Assembly (NCBI RefSeq): GCF_900104635.1
Contig: NZ_FNWC01000007.1
Location: 1,091,421-1,155,420, forward strand
DNA: 64,000 bases
Source of the DNA: Coprococcus phoceensis
Lineage (GTDB): Bacteria > Bacillota > Clostridia > Lachnospirales > Lachnospiraceae
Direction of reading: 5' to 3'
The notes beneath the pieces were generated by a model. The model did not search any database. It was not told the origin of the DNA and saw nothing but the letters and a program-made list of their open reading frames with translations. The translations under genes were made by a program, and so were the position numbers. Positions 43,953 to 52,637 of the stretch are shown here, in pieces; the stretch's first letter is position 1, and each line of letters starts with the position of its first letter.

Positions 43953-44886
43953 CCTTTCTCCATAGTTTTTGGAATGTAACATTACAAAATTCTTCTTTCA
44001 TTCGTTCATATTCTCGAAAATATTTAACCAAAATATTCAAATTGAAATTATATGGTTTTCCTAATTCACATAATTTTATTTGTCCATCATGTGTAACAAC
44101 AAAGCTAGAAATTCCTGTCTGGCATGGATAATTTTTGCAACTCTTACACCTAGAGTTATAGCAAGTTCCGTCTGTACTATCTTTAAATATTAGCTTAAAA
44201 TTATCAAATACTAATATTTCCATTGGTGTACCATAATTTCCTCTAACACTTTCATATTCAATTCTTTTTGTCTGTTTTTCCAACTTCTTTTTAACTGAAG
44301 CTAGTTCAACATAATTATCTTTCCAATCGTTTAAATTTAAATTATTTAAATCCAGCAATTTAAGGTCAATTCCATATCTGTTACAAAAGTCAATCATATT
44401 CTGTAAATGTTTGATTGTACTTTTAGTCACTACCATATTTATTCTTACGTTAATCGTACTTTTGGAAAGTAAAATAATATTGTTTAAAATACTATTTAAT
44501 GTAATATTTTCAACACCAATAATTTTCTTGAATTCATTTTCGTCAAGTGTATCTAAACTTACTGTTATGTTATTAATCCCTTGTTTTTCAAGTATTTCAA
44601 TTTTTTCTTTTGTAAGAAGACTACCATTTGTAACTATCGATATATATTTAATCTTTTTAATTTTTCTTAATTCTTTAATAATATCAATTATATCCTTCCT
44701 GATAAATGGCTCGCCTCCTGTGATTCTAACAGAATCAACACCCATATAAGTTAAAAATTCAACGCAGTCTCTAATTTCTTTAACTGTCATAGGCGGATTC
44801 TGAGTAAATATACCTTCTCCTCCAGAATTACAGTAACTGCATTTAAAATTGCAATCCTTGGAAACACATAGCCTAATTTCACTCAT
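43909..44886 (-). CDS. Radical SAM enzyme (MoaA-like), first of pair
   Basis: This 325-residue protein has the cluster motif CNFKCSYC at residues 12-19, VRITGGEPFIRKDI, IVTNGSLLTKE and ITVSLDTLDENEF, the pattern of MoaA (GTP 3',8-cyclase) proteins. A C-terminal group CYNSRCKSCKNYPC could hold a second cluster. It lacks the MoaA C-terminal GG tail and is followed by a second MoaA-like enzyme rather than by moaC. It is the first gene of a four-gene operon, probably tailoring a nucleotide or sugar. Confidence 0.83.
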   Translation of the reverse strand: MSEIRLCVSKDCNFKCSYCNSGGEGIFTQNPPMTVKEIRDCVEFLTYMGVDSVRITGGEPFIRKDIIDIIKELRKIKKIKYISIVTNGSLLTKEKIEILEKQGINNITVSLDTLDENEFKKIIGVENITLNSILNNIILLSKSTINVRINMVVTKSTIKHLQNMIDFCNRYGIDLKLLDLNNLNLNDWKDNYVELASVKKKLEKQTKRIEYESVRGNYGTPMEILVFDNFKLIFKDSTDGTCYNSRCKSCKNYPCQTGISSFVVTHDGQIKLCELGKPYNFNLNILVKYFREYERMKEEFCNVTFQKLWRKDDSENEKHYLGKKE

Positions 44887-45507
44887 TTTTATACCCTCTT
44901 TCTGTAATATATTTGTATCTTTAATTTAATCGCCTTATCTGAACATTGCATATAGAAAAGATAATTATAATAATTTTATATACACATATAGCCAGAAATT
45001 TAATTTAAAATGGATTATAGATTTTAAAATATTATTTTATTTAATATCTGTGATACTGTTTGTAATATTACATACAATGTTCTCCCGTTTGCAGTAAAAC
45101 AAGCAGGTCGAAACATAGCATACAGGAAGGAATCCTTGGTTCAGCTTTAAAGTCAGAATAACACTCGTACAAAATGAACTTCTTCATAGAAATATCCAGA
45201 TACTAGAACTACACGATATTGTCCCAGGTGTTCTTCGGGAGTGTAAAAAGATCTGGATAAAATTTTAGAAAATCAGCTATAAAAATATCTTGATAGGCAG
45301 CGTGTCGCCAGTATTAACAATTAACATAAAGATCACCTCCAGTCGATTGAAATAAAATATAATCAATCGGGCTTTGCCGCAAATTTTTGACAATTTTTCA
45401 AGTGCTTTTAGCAAAAAGTGGGTGACTTTTAAAATAGGAATTCTAAAAGGCTTATGAAATAAGGGCTGAAGATTCCGAGAAGATATAATCTTAAAAAGGA
45501 GGGGTAA
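44887..45507. other. Intergenic region, divergent promoters, no gene seen
   Basis: This is 621 bp between the leftward radical SAM operon and the rightward phosphopantetheinyl transferase gene. The left 150 bp is extremely AT-rich and should hold the radical SAM operon promoter. From about 45080 to 45480 the base composition is less AT-rich and resembles decayed inserted DNA, but I could not read a recognisable transposase in any frame. Confidence 0.35.
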
Positions 45508-45534
45508 TTGTTTAATCCAATAAACAATAGATGA
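45508..45534 (+). CDS. 8-residue coupling reading frame ahead of the phosphopantetheinyl transferase
   Basis: TTG start, MFNPINNR, stop TGA, with AAGGAGGGG 3-6 bases upstream. The phosphopantetheinyl transferase ATG (45538) is 3 bases after this stop and has no ribosome binding site of its own. Terminating ribosomes could restart there. This is a start-site inference, not a proven peptide. Confidence 0.35.
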   Translation: MFNPINNR

Positions 45535-45537
45535 AAA

Positions 45538-46185
45538 ATGAAGATAATTTTTTTAGAAATTTCAAGTTCAATGACTCAAAATACTTTTAACATTTTAGAA
45601 AAATATTTATCACAATCTAGAAGAACATTTCTACGAAATATATATCGTACAGAAAAAAAAGAGAGTATATTATACAGTGAATTGTTAACCAAAATGGGAA
45701 TCAATATTTTTTATGGTATTCCTCTTTCTGAAATACAAATCAAACACGGAAGTTTTGGAAAGCCATATATTGTAAATTCATATCCTATTTATTTTAATGT
45801 TTCACATACAAATAATTTTTTAGTCTTTGGCACAAGTCTTCGTTCACCAATTGGTGTAGATGTAGAAACACTGAAATCTCCATCACGTAGCTTATTAACT
45901 CATTGTTTACATGATGAAGAATATCGAAGTGTAATTCATTCACCAAATTTATCAATTGATTTTTTCAAAATATGGACTAAAAAAGAAGCTATTTTAAAAA
46001 TGCAAGGTATAGGAATTAGTAAAAAACTAAATTTACTCAATACGTTATCCTATTCGTTTCCACTTTTTTGCGGGCAATACAAAAATTATATTTACTCAAT
46101 CGCATCCATGTATACAGAAACAATTAATTTCTCTAAAATTTGTAATAAAGATTTAGAAAATTTTTATTTACATATGGATCAATAA
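45538..46185 (+). CDS. Sfp-type 4'-phosphopantetheinyl transferase
   Basis: This 215-residue enzyme attaches the phosphopantetheine arm of CoA to carrier proteins. The motifs are GKPYI, FNVSHT, IGVDVE (Mg-binding Asp-x-Glu) and FFKIWTKKEAILKMQGIG, all in the Sfp order. An in-frame TGA just upstream fixes the start at 45538. It is the obvious activator of the three carrier domains of the cluster, although it is transcribed on the opposite strand, together with the membrane acyltransferase gene downstream. Confidence 0.88.
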   Translation: MKIIFLEISSSMTQNTFNILEKYLSQSRRTFLRNIYRTEKKESILYSELLTKMGINIFYGIPLSEIQIKHGSFGKPYIVNSYPIYFNVSHTNNFLVFGTSLRSPIGVDVETLKSPSRSLLTHCLHDEEYRSVIHSPNLSIDFFKIWTKKEAILKMQGIGISKKLNLLNTLSYSFPLFCGQYKNYIYSIASMYTETINFSKICNKDLENFYLHMDQ

Positions 46186-46212
46186 TTTATTTTTTAGGAA
46201 AGGATATCTACT

Positions 46213-47283
46213 ATGAACACACAAAATCAACAAAAATTTTTTTATTTTATTGAAAATTTGAGAGGTCTTTCGACATTAATAGTTATATATACTCATTTAT
46301 GTGCCTGGTGGTCTTCAGCAAATCATAAAGTTTCATATCTAAAGAATTTTGTGGATAAAATATTTTGTATTCCACTTCATTTAAGTGGAGATTTAGGATA
46401 CTTTGCTGTACTGATTTTTTTCTTAATAAGCGGTTTTATTATTACTCATACTATGCAAAATGAAAATAGACATACTTTTTTTAGAAAAAGATTTTTTAGA
46501 ATTGTCCCAACCTTGTTTATCAGCCTATTAATAATGTACATAATTAACAAACTTTCAAGTTATTTTCTTTATCCTGTATCACTTGGCAATGTCTCATCAA
46601 ATTCTATCAAAGACTACTTATTGACATTTTTCCTAGTTGATCGACTAGTTGGTTCTCCTGAGTTGTTAGTTGTTACTTGGACACTCCTAGTAGAAGTTAT
46701 ATTTTATATTCTTTGCTTTATTTTTTTACCTATTAATAAAAATTCTCCAAATAAAGCAACCTTTTGTATAATTTTATCCGTATGTTGCATTACAACATTA
46801 TCTCCACATAATTCCTTTACCAATGCTTTAGCTTATTATGCTAATTATGTTCTTTTTGTTTTATTAGGGAGAGTTATTTATTTGGCTATACACAATATCG
46901 TAAGTCATAAACAAGCTTTAATTCAAGGTGCTGTTATTTCCTTCCTTTTTATCAACTATCATGAATACATTTATCCAGGACGAATTTTCACTTCACCTGA
47001 TTATTTTATTTACTCATTAATTTTTGCCGTTGTAATATTTTTATTATTTTGCTTATATTCTAACAAACGGTTTAAATTTTTGAAATTAGTTGCTAAACAT
47101 AGTTATACTCTATATTTAATACATATACCTGTAGGTTCATTGATTCTATATCTTTTAAATTTATTGCCAATATCTTTTGATGTTTGTTTTATACTAACTA
47201 CTATAGTATGTTTAATAACTGCAACAGTACTTGACTTATTTTTTCTTCAACTCCCCCAAAAAAATCTCACTAAAAGTAGATGA
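46213..47283 (+). CDS. Acyltransferase 3 family membrane protein
   Basis: This 356-residue protein has about ten membrane segments and the acyltransferase-3 (OafA/NodX-like) markers: the N-terminal LRGLSTLIVIYTHLC with the catalytic-type His, FFLISGFIITH, and RFFRIVPTL. It transfers acyl groups (often O-acetyl) to sugars or lipids at the membrane. AGGAAAGG precedes the ATG, 27 bp after the phosphopantetheinyl transferase. It may tailor the cluster product or modify the envelope for self-protection. Confidence 0.82.
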   Translation: MNTQNQQKFFYFIENLRGLSTLIVIYTHLCAWWSSANHKVSYLKNFVDKIFCIPLHLSGDLGYFAVLIFFLISGFIITHTMQNENRHTFFRKRFFRIVPTLFISLLIMYIINKLSSYFLYPVSLGNVSSNSIKDYLLTFFLVDRLVGSPELLVVTWTLLVEVIFYILCFIFLPINKNSPNKATFCIILSVCCITTLSPHNSFTNALAYYANYVLFVLLGRVIYLAIHNIVSHKQALIQGAVISFLFINYHEYIYPGRIFTSPDYFIYSLIFAVVIFLLFCLYSNKRFKFLKLVAKHSYTLYLIHIPVGSLILYLLNLLPISFDVCFILTTIVCLITATVLDLFFLQLPQKNLTKSR

Positions 47284-47313
47284 ACTAAATAAAAATGTAA
47301 TTAATCAAGTAGG

Positions 47314-47340
47314 CGAGATTTCTCTAAATGAGAAATCTCG
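47314..47340. terminator. Perfect hairpin after the acyltransferase gene (or intron domain VI)
   Basis: CGAGATTTCTC (47314-47324) pairs perfectly with GAGAAATCTCG (47330-47340) around a TAAAT loop. It could terminate the plus-strand transcript, though the T-run is missing. It also lies just beyond a domain-V-like hairpin on the minus strand, where the domain VI hairpin of a group II intron would be expected. Confidence 0.5.
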
Positions 47341-47386
47341 ACCTCTCAGTTGAGTATGTAAGAGGACTTTCACTTCAAACTTCTCA

Positions 47387-47422
47387 CAGAATCGTACGTG
47401 AAAGTCTCCTTTCGTACGGATC
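47387..47422 (-). ncRNA. Group II intron domain V-like hairpin (remnant)
   Basis: On the minus strand GATCCGTACGAAAG, a GAGA tetraloop, and CTTTCACGTACGATTC form the 34-base domain V hairpin, with a GNRA loop and a two-base bulge as in bacterial group II introns. The usual catalytic AGC near the 5' base appears as ATC, so it is probably inactive. It lies just downstream of a decayed intron-encoded maturase. Confidence 0.65.
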
Positions 47423-47776
47423 TTATCATTGAACAATACGAATACAAATTGCTCCAATAAGCAAACAGTTCTAGCACTCACTGCCTTACAGTGCAGAGCC
47501 ATTTTTCCGCTCCGTTTGCCACGAAAATTCTTATATTTTCACATTGCTCATTTAATCAATCCTCATTCGGTACATTATAGTGTTCCTCTCATTGCCGATG
47601 GATTGAACTTTCTAAAATAATTCATCCATCTTTGAATTAAAGGGTAAGCGCTTAGTTTTGGGGTGGATTTTATCCACTCCGTTTGTGCTTTATAATTGCA
47701 GCTAGGAAATGCAAGCGTTTTGCTCCATTATGAGACTAGAACGCAAGCGTTTTACTTTACTTGGAGACTAGGAATT

Positions 47777-48118
47777 ATGAAAGCAAAACGTGTCAATCGC
47801 GAAGAACAATTGAAACTTATTATGGAATGCCGTTCCAGCGGCCTTTCCGATTATCAGTGGTGTGAAGCACATGGGATTCATCCTGGCACCTTTTACAACT
47901 GGGTTAGTAAGCTACGCAAAGCCGACGTAACACTTCCTGATTCTGAGAGTAAGCACTTGGGAACCCCTGTTCATCAGGAAGTTGTCAAAGTAGATCTGGT
48001 TTCAAATCCAGTACCATCTACTACAATAATGAAGCAAAATACTCGCATTCTAGCAATGCCCTCTACTGATGCTAGTGTTGCTATGGAAATCGTAATGGAT
48101 AATTCTACCATAACTTAA
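47777..48118 (+). CDS. tnpA: IS66 family accessory protein TnpA
   Basis: This 113-residue protein starts MKAKRVNREEQLKLIMECRS and contains SGLSDYQWCEAHGIHPGTFY and NWVSKLRKA, the helix-turn-helix region of IS66 TnpA (OrfA). The ATG at 47777 is preferred to one at 47696 because GGAG lies ahead of it. It is intact within an element that has lost tnpB and nearly all of tnpC. Confidence 0.85.
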   Translation: MKAKRVNREEQLKLIMECRSSGLSDYQWCEAHGIHPGTFYNWVSKLRKADVTLPDSESKHLGTPVHQEVVKVDLVSNPVPSTTIMKQNTRILAMPSTDASVAMEIVMDNSTIT

Positions 48119-48143
48119 ATTTATAAGAATACCTGAAATTCCT

Positions 48144-48234
48144 TTTTGAACACCGACCAAACAAGGACATGACAGATGAAGAATTCGAAAATCTCGCTCC
48201 TTGGAACGAACGTGTTCAGGAGATGTGTAAATAA
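48144..48234 (+). pseudogene. tnpC: IS66 tnpC C-terminal fragment
   Basis: FEHRPNKDMTDEEFENLAPW and NERVQEMCK then stop match the end of the IS66 transposase. Everything upstream of it, including tnpB, has been deleted. Confidence 0.7.
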
Positions 48235-48598
48235 AATGGAGTAAAACGCTCGCTTTCCTAGCGTCTGGTAGTAGATGCTAGGATTTCTGTTTTATATCCA
48301 CCCTGTAACTAAGCGCTTACATTAAAGGATTAAGCATTTCTGCAATACTGCTGATTTTACATCCAGTTCGCTTATAGATTTCTATAGCCTTTATTTTTTT
48401 ACGAAAGTTCTTAGACAAAACTTTATTTACCGAAGCAATAAAGTTATGTCTGATTTTCAAGTCTCTATACTTGATGTTCAGCGTTTAAAATATATCCCTC
48501 CAACGAATCGCAAGAAAAAAGCAAGAATATAAATCTGTCATTTTCACAACTCTATGTTAAAATATTCTTACTTATACTACGAAGGGAGGAATCTATTT

Positions 48599-51262
48599 TT
48601 GTCGAAAGCAACACTATTTGACAGCCGTATCAAAAAGTACGCTTACTGTAAGCCGCCAGAAATCTACCAGGTTCTTGGTACATCTGCCCTTGGGCTATCC
48701 AAAGAACAGGTGGATGCAATGCGGGAAAGATATGGTAAAAACAGTTTTCAGGAACGTAAAACAGATACCACCATCCAGCGATTGCGGCGAGCGTTTATTA
48801 ATCCATTTCATGTGATTCTATTTATTTTAGGTATTGTTTCTCTTGTTACCGATGTTTTTATGGCCTCTAATTTTACACGGAACGCTACTACTGCTCTTAT
48901 CATCTTTTCTATGATTGTAATCAGCGGTATCATCCGTTTAATTCAGGAGCTGCGGGCGAAAAGCACAGCCGCACAGCTTGACCGTTTGATTCACGAAAAG
49001 GTTACCGTAAGACGGAATGGGGAACTACGGGAAATCCCCGGTGAAGAATTAGTGGTAGGCGATCTGGTTCTGTTTTCTGCTGGTGATCGTGTTCCAGCGG
49101 ATATCCGGCTGACAAAGGTAACCGATCTATTTATTTCCCAGGCCGCTATCACTGGAGAAAGCGCCATTTTGGAAAAAAGCTGCCGTACACTTTGTTACAA
49201 AGAACAAGAACCCATAACACAATTGGAAAATCTTGCGTTTATGGCGACCACAGTTATCAGCGGAAAAGGGGAAGGCATCGTGCTGGCTGTAGGAACGGAT
49301 ACGCTGTACGGAGGATTTACCAAACCGGATTCTGAAGATAAAAATGCTTTTCAAAAAGGAGCCAATTCCATTGCCTGGGTCATGATCCGGTTTATGGCAG
49401 TTCTGGTTCCCATTGTATTTCTTATATTGGGAATCACAGGTGGAAAATGGCTGGAATCCTTTGCATTCGCACTGTCTGTAGCGGTAGGGCTGATGCCGGA
49501 AATGCTCCCCATGGTCATCACTGCCTGCCTTGCAAAAGGAAGCCTTGCTATGGGTAAAAAACAGACCATCATCAAAGATCTGAACGCCATGCAGAGCTTT
49601 GGAAGCATAGATGTGCTTTGTATGGATAAAACAGGAACACTGACCAATGAAAGTATCCTGCTGGAATATTATATGGATATTCTGGGCAATGAAAATACAG
49701 AGGTCCTGGATCTGGCTTATCTGAACAGTTCCTATCATTCCGGCGTCCGTAATCCCATTGACAATGCCATTCTTGCCTGTAAATCCATGCCAGGCAGGGA
49801 AATCCATTATGCCAAGCTTCTGACAGAATATCAGAAGGAAGATGAAATTCCCTTTGACTATACCCGTAAGTTTGTCAGTACCCTTGTGCAGGACAGTACC
49901 GGAAACAGCCATCTGATTATGAAAGGGGATATTGCACACATTCTTTCCCGATGCAGTCATGTAGAATATCGTGGAACACGACTTCCTATGGAGAAAGATG
50001 CCAGACAAAGCGTATTTTCTGTGGTAGGGGAAATGTTGCAGGACGGGATGAAGGTTATTGCTGTGGCTCGGAAACATGTGGGAACACGAAAGGAAATCAC
50101 ACCTGACGATGAAAAGGATATGACTTTGGTTGGTTATCTGTCTTTCTTTGATGCCCCAAAACAGACGGCAAGCGAATCCGTAACAGCACTGAAGAGATTA
50201 AAAGTAATCCCGAAGATCCTGACCGGAGACCAGGCAGCCATTGCGCTATCCGTCTGCCGCCGGGTTGGAATCTCTGCGGAACATATCCTGACCGGCACCC
50301 AACTGGATGAAATGACAGACTGTGAACTGAAAAAGGTGGTCGAAGAAACCCATGTTTTTGCAGAGCTTACTCCCGGTCAGAAAGTGCGTTTGGTTTCTGC
50401 ACTCAAAGAGAATGGTCATACCGTTGGATTTCTTGGGGATGGGGTCAACGACATTCCGGCACTAAATGAGGCAAATGTGGGGATTTCTGTAGATACAGCA
50501 GTGGATGCCGCAAAAGATGCCGCTGACGTTGTACTGCTGCAAAAAGACTTAAATGTATTGGAGCAGGGTGTCCTGGAAGGGCGAAAGACTTTTACCAATA
50601 TGCTGAAGTATATTAAAATCACTGCAAGTTCCAACTTTGGAAATATTTTTTCCATCATTTGTGCCAGTGCATTTTTACCGTTTCTTCCTATGACCTCCAT
50701 CCAGATCCTGCTTCTGAATCTGTTATATGATACGCTGTGTATCGTACTTCCCTGGGACAATGTAGATGAGGAAGAAATACTGTCCCCAAGAGACTGGTCC
50801 GGCAAGACACTGAAGCAGTTTATGCTTTCTTTCGGACCGATTAGTTCCCTGTTTGATATTGTGACTTTCCTGTTTTTGTATTATTTCCTATGTCCTGCAC
50901 TATGCGGAGGGACAACTTACCTGCAGCTTACTGATCCTTCCCTGAAACTTCAGTACGCTGCTTTATTCCAAACAGGCTGGTTTTTGGAGTCCATGTGGAC
51001 ACAGGTTTTGATCCTGCATTTCCTTCGTACTGCCAAAATCCCGTTTCTCCAAAGCAGGGCAGCTGCACCGGTCATCTCTATCACTCTGGTAGGGATTCTT
51101 GCTTTTACAGCCCTTACGTTTACCAGCGGGGCATCACTGTTTGGACTGACAAAATTACCGCTTTGGTATTTTGCCTTTTTGCTGCTTGTGGCATTTTTCT
51201 ATATGCTGCTAAGTTCCGTAACCAAATATTTTTATAAGAACAAATATCAAGAGTTGATTTAA
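48599..51262 (+). CDS. mgtA: Magnesium-translocating P-type ATPase (MgtA-type), first copy
   Basis: This P-type ATPase of about 887 residues starts at TTG 48599, with GGGAGG 10 bases upstream. Its motifs are ITGES (actuator), CMDKTGTLTNE (phosphorylated Asp) and FLGDGVNDIPA (hinge). It also has AFALSVAVGLMPEMLPMVIT in M4 and a C-terminal membrane bundle with [19 protein letters not shown], the pattern of type III MgtA/MgtB Mg2+ importers. It heads an operon with a regulator, two small membrane proteins and a second MgtA. Base composition here is clearly richer in G and C than in the biosynthetic cluster. Confidence 0.9.
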   Translation: MSKATLFDSRIKKYAYCKPPEIYQVLGTSALGLSKEQVDAMRERYGKNSFQERKTDTTIQRLRRAFINPFHVILFILGIVSLVTDVFMASNFTRNATTALIIFSMIVISGIIRLIQELRAKSTAAQLDRLIHEKVTVRRNGELREIPGEELVVGDLVLFSAGDRVPADIRLTKVTDLFISQAAITGESAILEKSCRTLCYKEQEPITQLENLAFMATTVISGKGEGIVLAVGTDTLYGGFTKPDSEDKNAFQKGANSIAWVMIRFMAVLVPIVFLILGITGGKWLESFAFALSVAVGLMPEMLPMVITACLAKGSLAMGKKQTIIKDLNAMQSFGSIDVLCMDKTGTLTNESILLEYYMDILGNENTEVLDLAYLNSSYHSGVRNPIDNAILACKSMPGREIHYAKLLTEYQKEDEIPFDYTRKFVSTLVQDSTGNSHLIMKGDIAHILSRCSHVEYRGTRLPMEKDARQSVFSVVGEMLQDGMKVIAVARKHVGTRKEITPDDEKDMTLVGYLSFFDAPKQTASESVTALKRLKVIPKILTGDQAAIALSVCRRVGISAEHILTGTQLDEMTDCELKKVVEETHVFAELTPGQKVRLVSALKENGHTVGFLGDGVNDIPALNEANVGISVDTAVDAAKDAADVVLLQKDLNVLEQGVLEGRKTFTNMLKYIKITASSNFGNIFSIICASAFLPFLPMTSIQILLLNLLYDTLCIVLPWDNVDEEEILSPRDWSGKTLKQFMLSFGPISSLFDIVTFLFLYYFLCPALCGGTTYLQLTDPSLKLQYAALFQTGWFLESMWTQVLILHFLRTAKIPFLQSRAAAPVISITLVGILAFTALTFTSGASLFGLTKLPLWYFAFLLLVAFFYMLLSSVTKYFYKNKYQELI

Positions 51263-51273
51263 AGGAGGCGCTC

Positions 51274-51780
51274 ATGATGAAAAAGAATATCAGTTATATT
51301 CCCATGGATCATGCCCTTGAAATCTGGCTCTTGGAAAAATTATCAAGGGAACCGCCGGAAAGTGCTTATACAAAAGAGCTGATTTCCGGTATTCAGGACA
51401 TGATAAGCGGAGAAGTATCCTCGCTGTTATTAGGAGCCTTAGAAGATACAGAAGTGGCCATTGGTGCACACTCGGATGAACTTCTGATCGGTGATCTGGA
51501 AATTCATCCAAGGAGCCGGAAAGTCCTGATGAAAGGTTCTGAAATCAGCCTGACACCAAAGGAATTCGATATTTTGTATTTTCTGGCTAAAAATCGTGGA
51601 GAAGTATTTACAAAAGAACAGATTTACCGTGCAGTATGGGAGGAAGATTATCTTCTGGATAACAGTAACATCATGGCTTTTATCCGGAAACTGCGAAAAA
51701 AGATTGAACCTGCCCCGGATTCTCCCACATACATTTTAACCATCTGGGGGATTGGTTACAAATTTAATGATGAGTTATGA
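51274..51780 (+). CDS. Winged-helix (OmpR/PhoB-type) regulator lacking a receiver domain
   Basis: In this 168-residue protein, residues 70-165 form a full OmpR-type DNA-binding domain (LLIGDLEIHPRSRKVLM, ISLTPKEFDILYFLAKNRGE, FTKEQIYRAVWEEDYL, YILTIWGIGYKF). The N-terminal 65 residues are not a receiver: there is no acidic pocket or phospho-Asp and the segment is too short. AAAGGAGG precedes the ATG, 11 bp after mgtA. It may sense another signal through its N-terminus or be constitutively active, presumably controlling the Mg-transport genes. Confidence 0.82.
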   Translation: MMKKNISYIPMDHALEIWLLEKLSREPPESAYTKELISGIQDMISGEVSSLLLGALEDTEVAIGAHSDELLIGDLEIHPRSRKVLMKGSEISLTPKEFDILYFLAKNRGEVFTKEQIYRAVWEEDYLLDNSNIMAFIRKLRKKIEPAPDSPTYILTIWGIGYKFNDEL

Positions 51781-51955
51781 GAAAGGCGGACTGAGACCAT
51801 TTTTAGTTTCAGCCCGTCTATTTTCTTGCCAAATCGCAAGAAAATCGCAAGACTTTAGCCATAGGATTCCCCGGCTGTTTTTTATATACTTTTCGTGGTC
51901 AAAGAAACGTACCACAAATACGGTAATGATTCATACCAATTGGGAGGTGTTGCAA

Positions 51956-52186
51956 TTGAAGCGAAAACAAAAAGATTTGAAAGGGGCAATCCTTTTTGCT
52001 CCCTACCCCATATTTACAATCCTATGCAGCTATCTGGGCTGGCATTTCTCTGAATATAGAATGATTATCTTTCAGTTTTGGTATCAGGTAAGTGCTGTGG
52101 TCTGGGTTATTCTTGCTACCACCATGATTGTGCTTATCACCAAACTTTTGAAACTGACGAAACGAAGCAGCCGCTTCTATCACTAA
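51956..52186 (+). CDS. Small two-helix membrane protein
   Basis: This 76-residue protein starts at TTG 51956 with GGGAGG 8 bases upstream. The longer frame from 51752 overlaps the regulator and lacks a binding site. It has a basic N-terminus KRKQKDLKGAILF, a hydrophobic segment FAPYPIFTILCSYLGW, and a long helix FWYQVSAVVWVILATTMIVL, ending in a basic tail. It lies between the regulator and the DUF3784-like gene. It is probably an accessory membrane component of the Mg-transport locus. The function is unknown. Confidence 0.55.
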   Translation: MKRKQKDLKGAILFAPYPIFTILCSYLGWHFSEYRMIIFQFWYQVSAVVWVILATTMIVLITKLLKLTKRSSRFYH

Positions 52187-52201
52187 AAGGAGGAGCAGAC
52201 A

Positions 52202-52513
52202 ATGGACTTTACCTGCATTTTTTTTGGAATCCTATTTACCCTTGCCGGTCTTTGGTTTGCCTTTGGAAAAGGCTACTTCCATCTTTCCCTATGGAAAAAT
52301 ATGCCGCAAAAAGAGAAGGATAAACTCCGAATTATCCCTCTTTGCCGCAATATCGGAGGAATCATTACCTTAAACGGTGTCATCTTTCTGGTAAAAGGAT
52401 TTTTGCCCTTATTTTCAAACCACTGGTTTGTATCTGCAATGATTGTATGGATGATACTTGCCGGCTTAGATGTCTGGTATATCGAAAAGAGCAACCGATA
52501 CCACAGACCGTAA
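52202..52513 (+). CDS. DUF3784-like membrane protein
   Basis: This 103-residue protein has three hydrophobic segments and the DUF3784 pattern (FGILFTLAGLWFAFGKGY, NMPQKEKDK, LCRNIGGIITLNGVIFLV). AAAGGAGG precedes the ATG, 15 bp after the preceding small membrane protein. DUF3784 proteins are common small Firmicutes membrane proteins without known function. Its place between two mgtA genes suggests a role in, or co-regulation with, Mg uptake. Confidence 0.7.
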   Translation: MDFTCIFFGILFTLAGLWFAFGKGYFHLSLWKNMPQKEKDKLRIIPLCRNIGGIITLNGVIFLVKGFLPLFSNHWFVSAMIVWMILAGLDVWYIEKSNRYHRP

Positions 52514-52565
52514 TTCCCATTGCGGTTTTACATAGATAGCTTTTAAAGATTGTGAGGTGAAAGAC

Positions 52566-52637
52566 ATGGACTCTGAAGACAGTCCACGAAGGCAGAGAAT
52601 ATTGTATGAGTGTCCACAGATTCCGTGTCCCTCATAG
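52566..52637 (+). CDS. MgtL-like 23-residue leader peptide
   Basis: The short frame [20 protein letters not shown] then CPS ends at TAG 52635-52637, 41 bp before the second mgtA, with GAGGTG 7 bases before its ATG. The acidic start followed by Pro and Arg, and the Pro codons near the end, recall enterobacterial MgtL (acidic-Pro-Arg leader of mgtA). Two 6-bp inverted repeats lie within it (TGGACT/AGTCCA and TATGAG/CTCATA). Homology to MgtL is not claimed; the similarity is of type. Confidence 0.5.
   Translation: MDSEDSPRRQRILYECPQIPCPS

Larger units (their letters stand above)
47644..48320 (+). mobile_element. Internally deleted IS66-type element with 8-bp target duplication
   Basis: The ends GTAAGCGCTTAGTT (47644) and, inverted, AACTAAGCGCTTAC (to 48320) match. 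Both are flanked by the direct repeat ATTAAAGG (47636-47643 and 48321-48328), the 8-bp duplication expected for IS66. Of the usual three genes it keeps tnpA and only the last 30 codons of tnpC, so it is 677 bp and non-autonomous. Confidence 0.88.
47440..48540 (-). pseudogene. Group II intron-encoded reverse transcriptase/maturase, C-terminal remnant interrupted by an IS66 derivative
   Basis: Minus-strand sequence before the insertion reads KKIKAIEIYKRTGCKISSI then AEMLNP. After it, the sequence continues LIQRWMNYFRKFNPSAMRGT and, after a frameshift, IK(W)AM(W)KYKNFRGKRSG with two Trp codons mutated to TGA. This is the maturase X/C-terminal region of group II intron proteins. The IS66 derivative at 47644-48320 sits exactly between NP and L. 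Upstream of about 48480 the frame is closed by stops, so only the C-terminus remains. Confidence 0.7.

Noticed and set aside
47305..47502. 65-codon minus-strand open frame as a protein gene
   Set aside because: It overlaps the domain V-like hairpin and the decayed maturase end. It is better explained as intron remnant.
49127..50077. 316-codon minus-strand open frame
   Set aside because: It lies wholly antisense within the first mgtA, which has complete P-ATPase motifs. The translation shows no family pattern.
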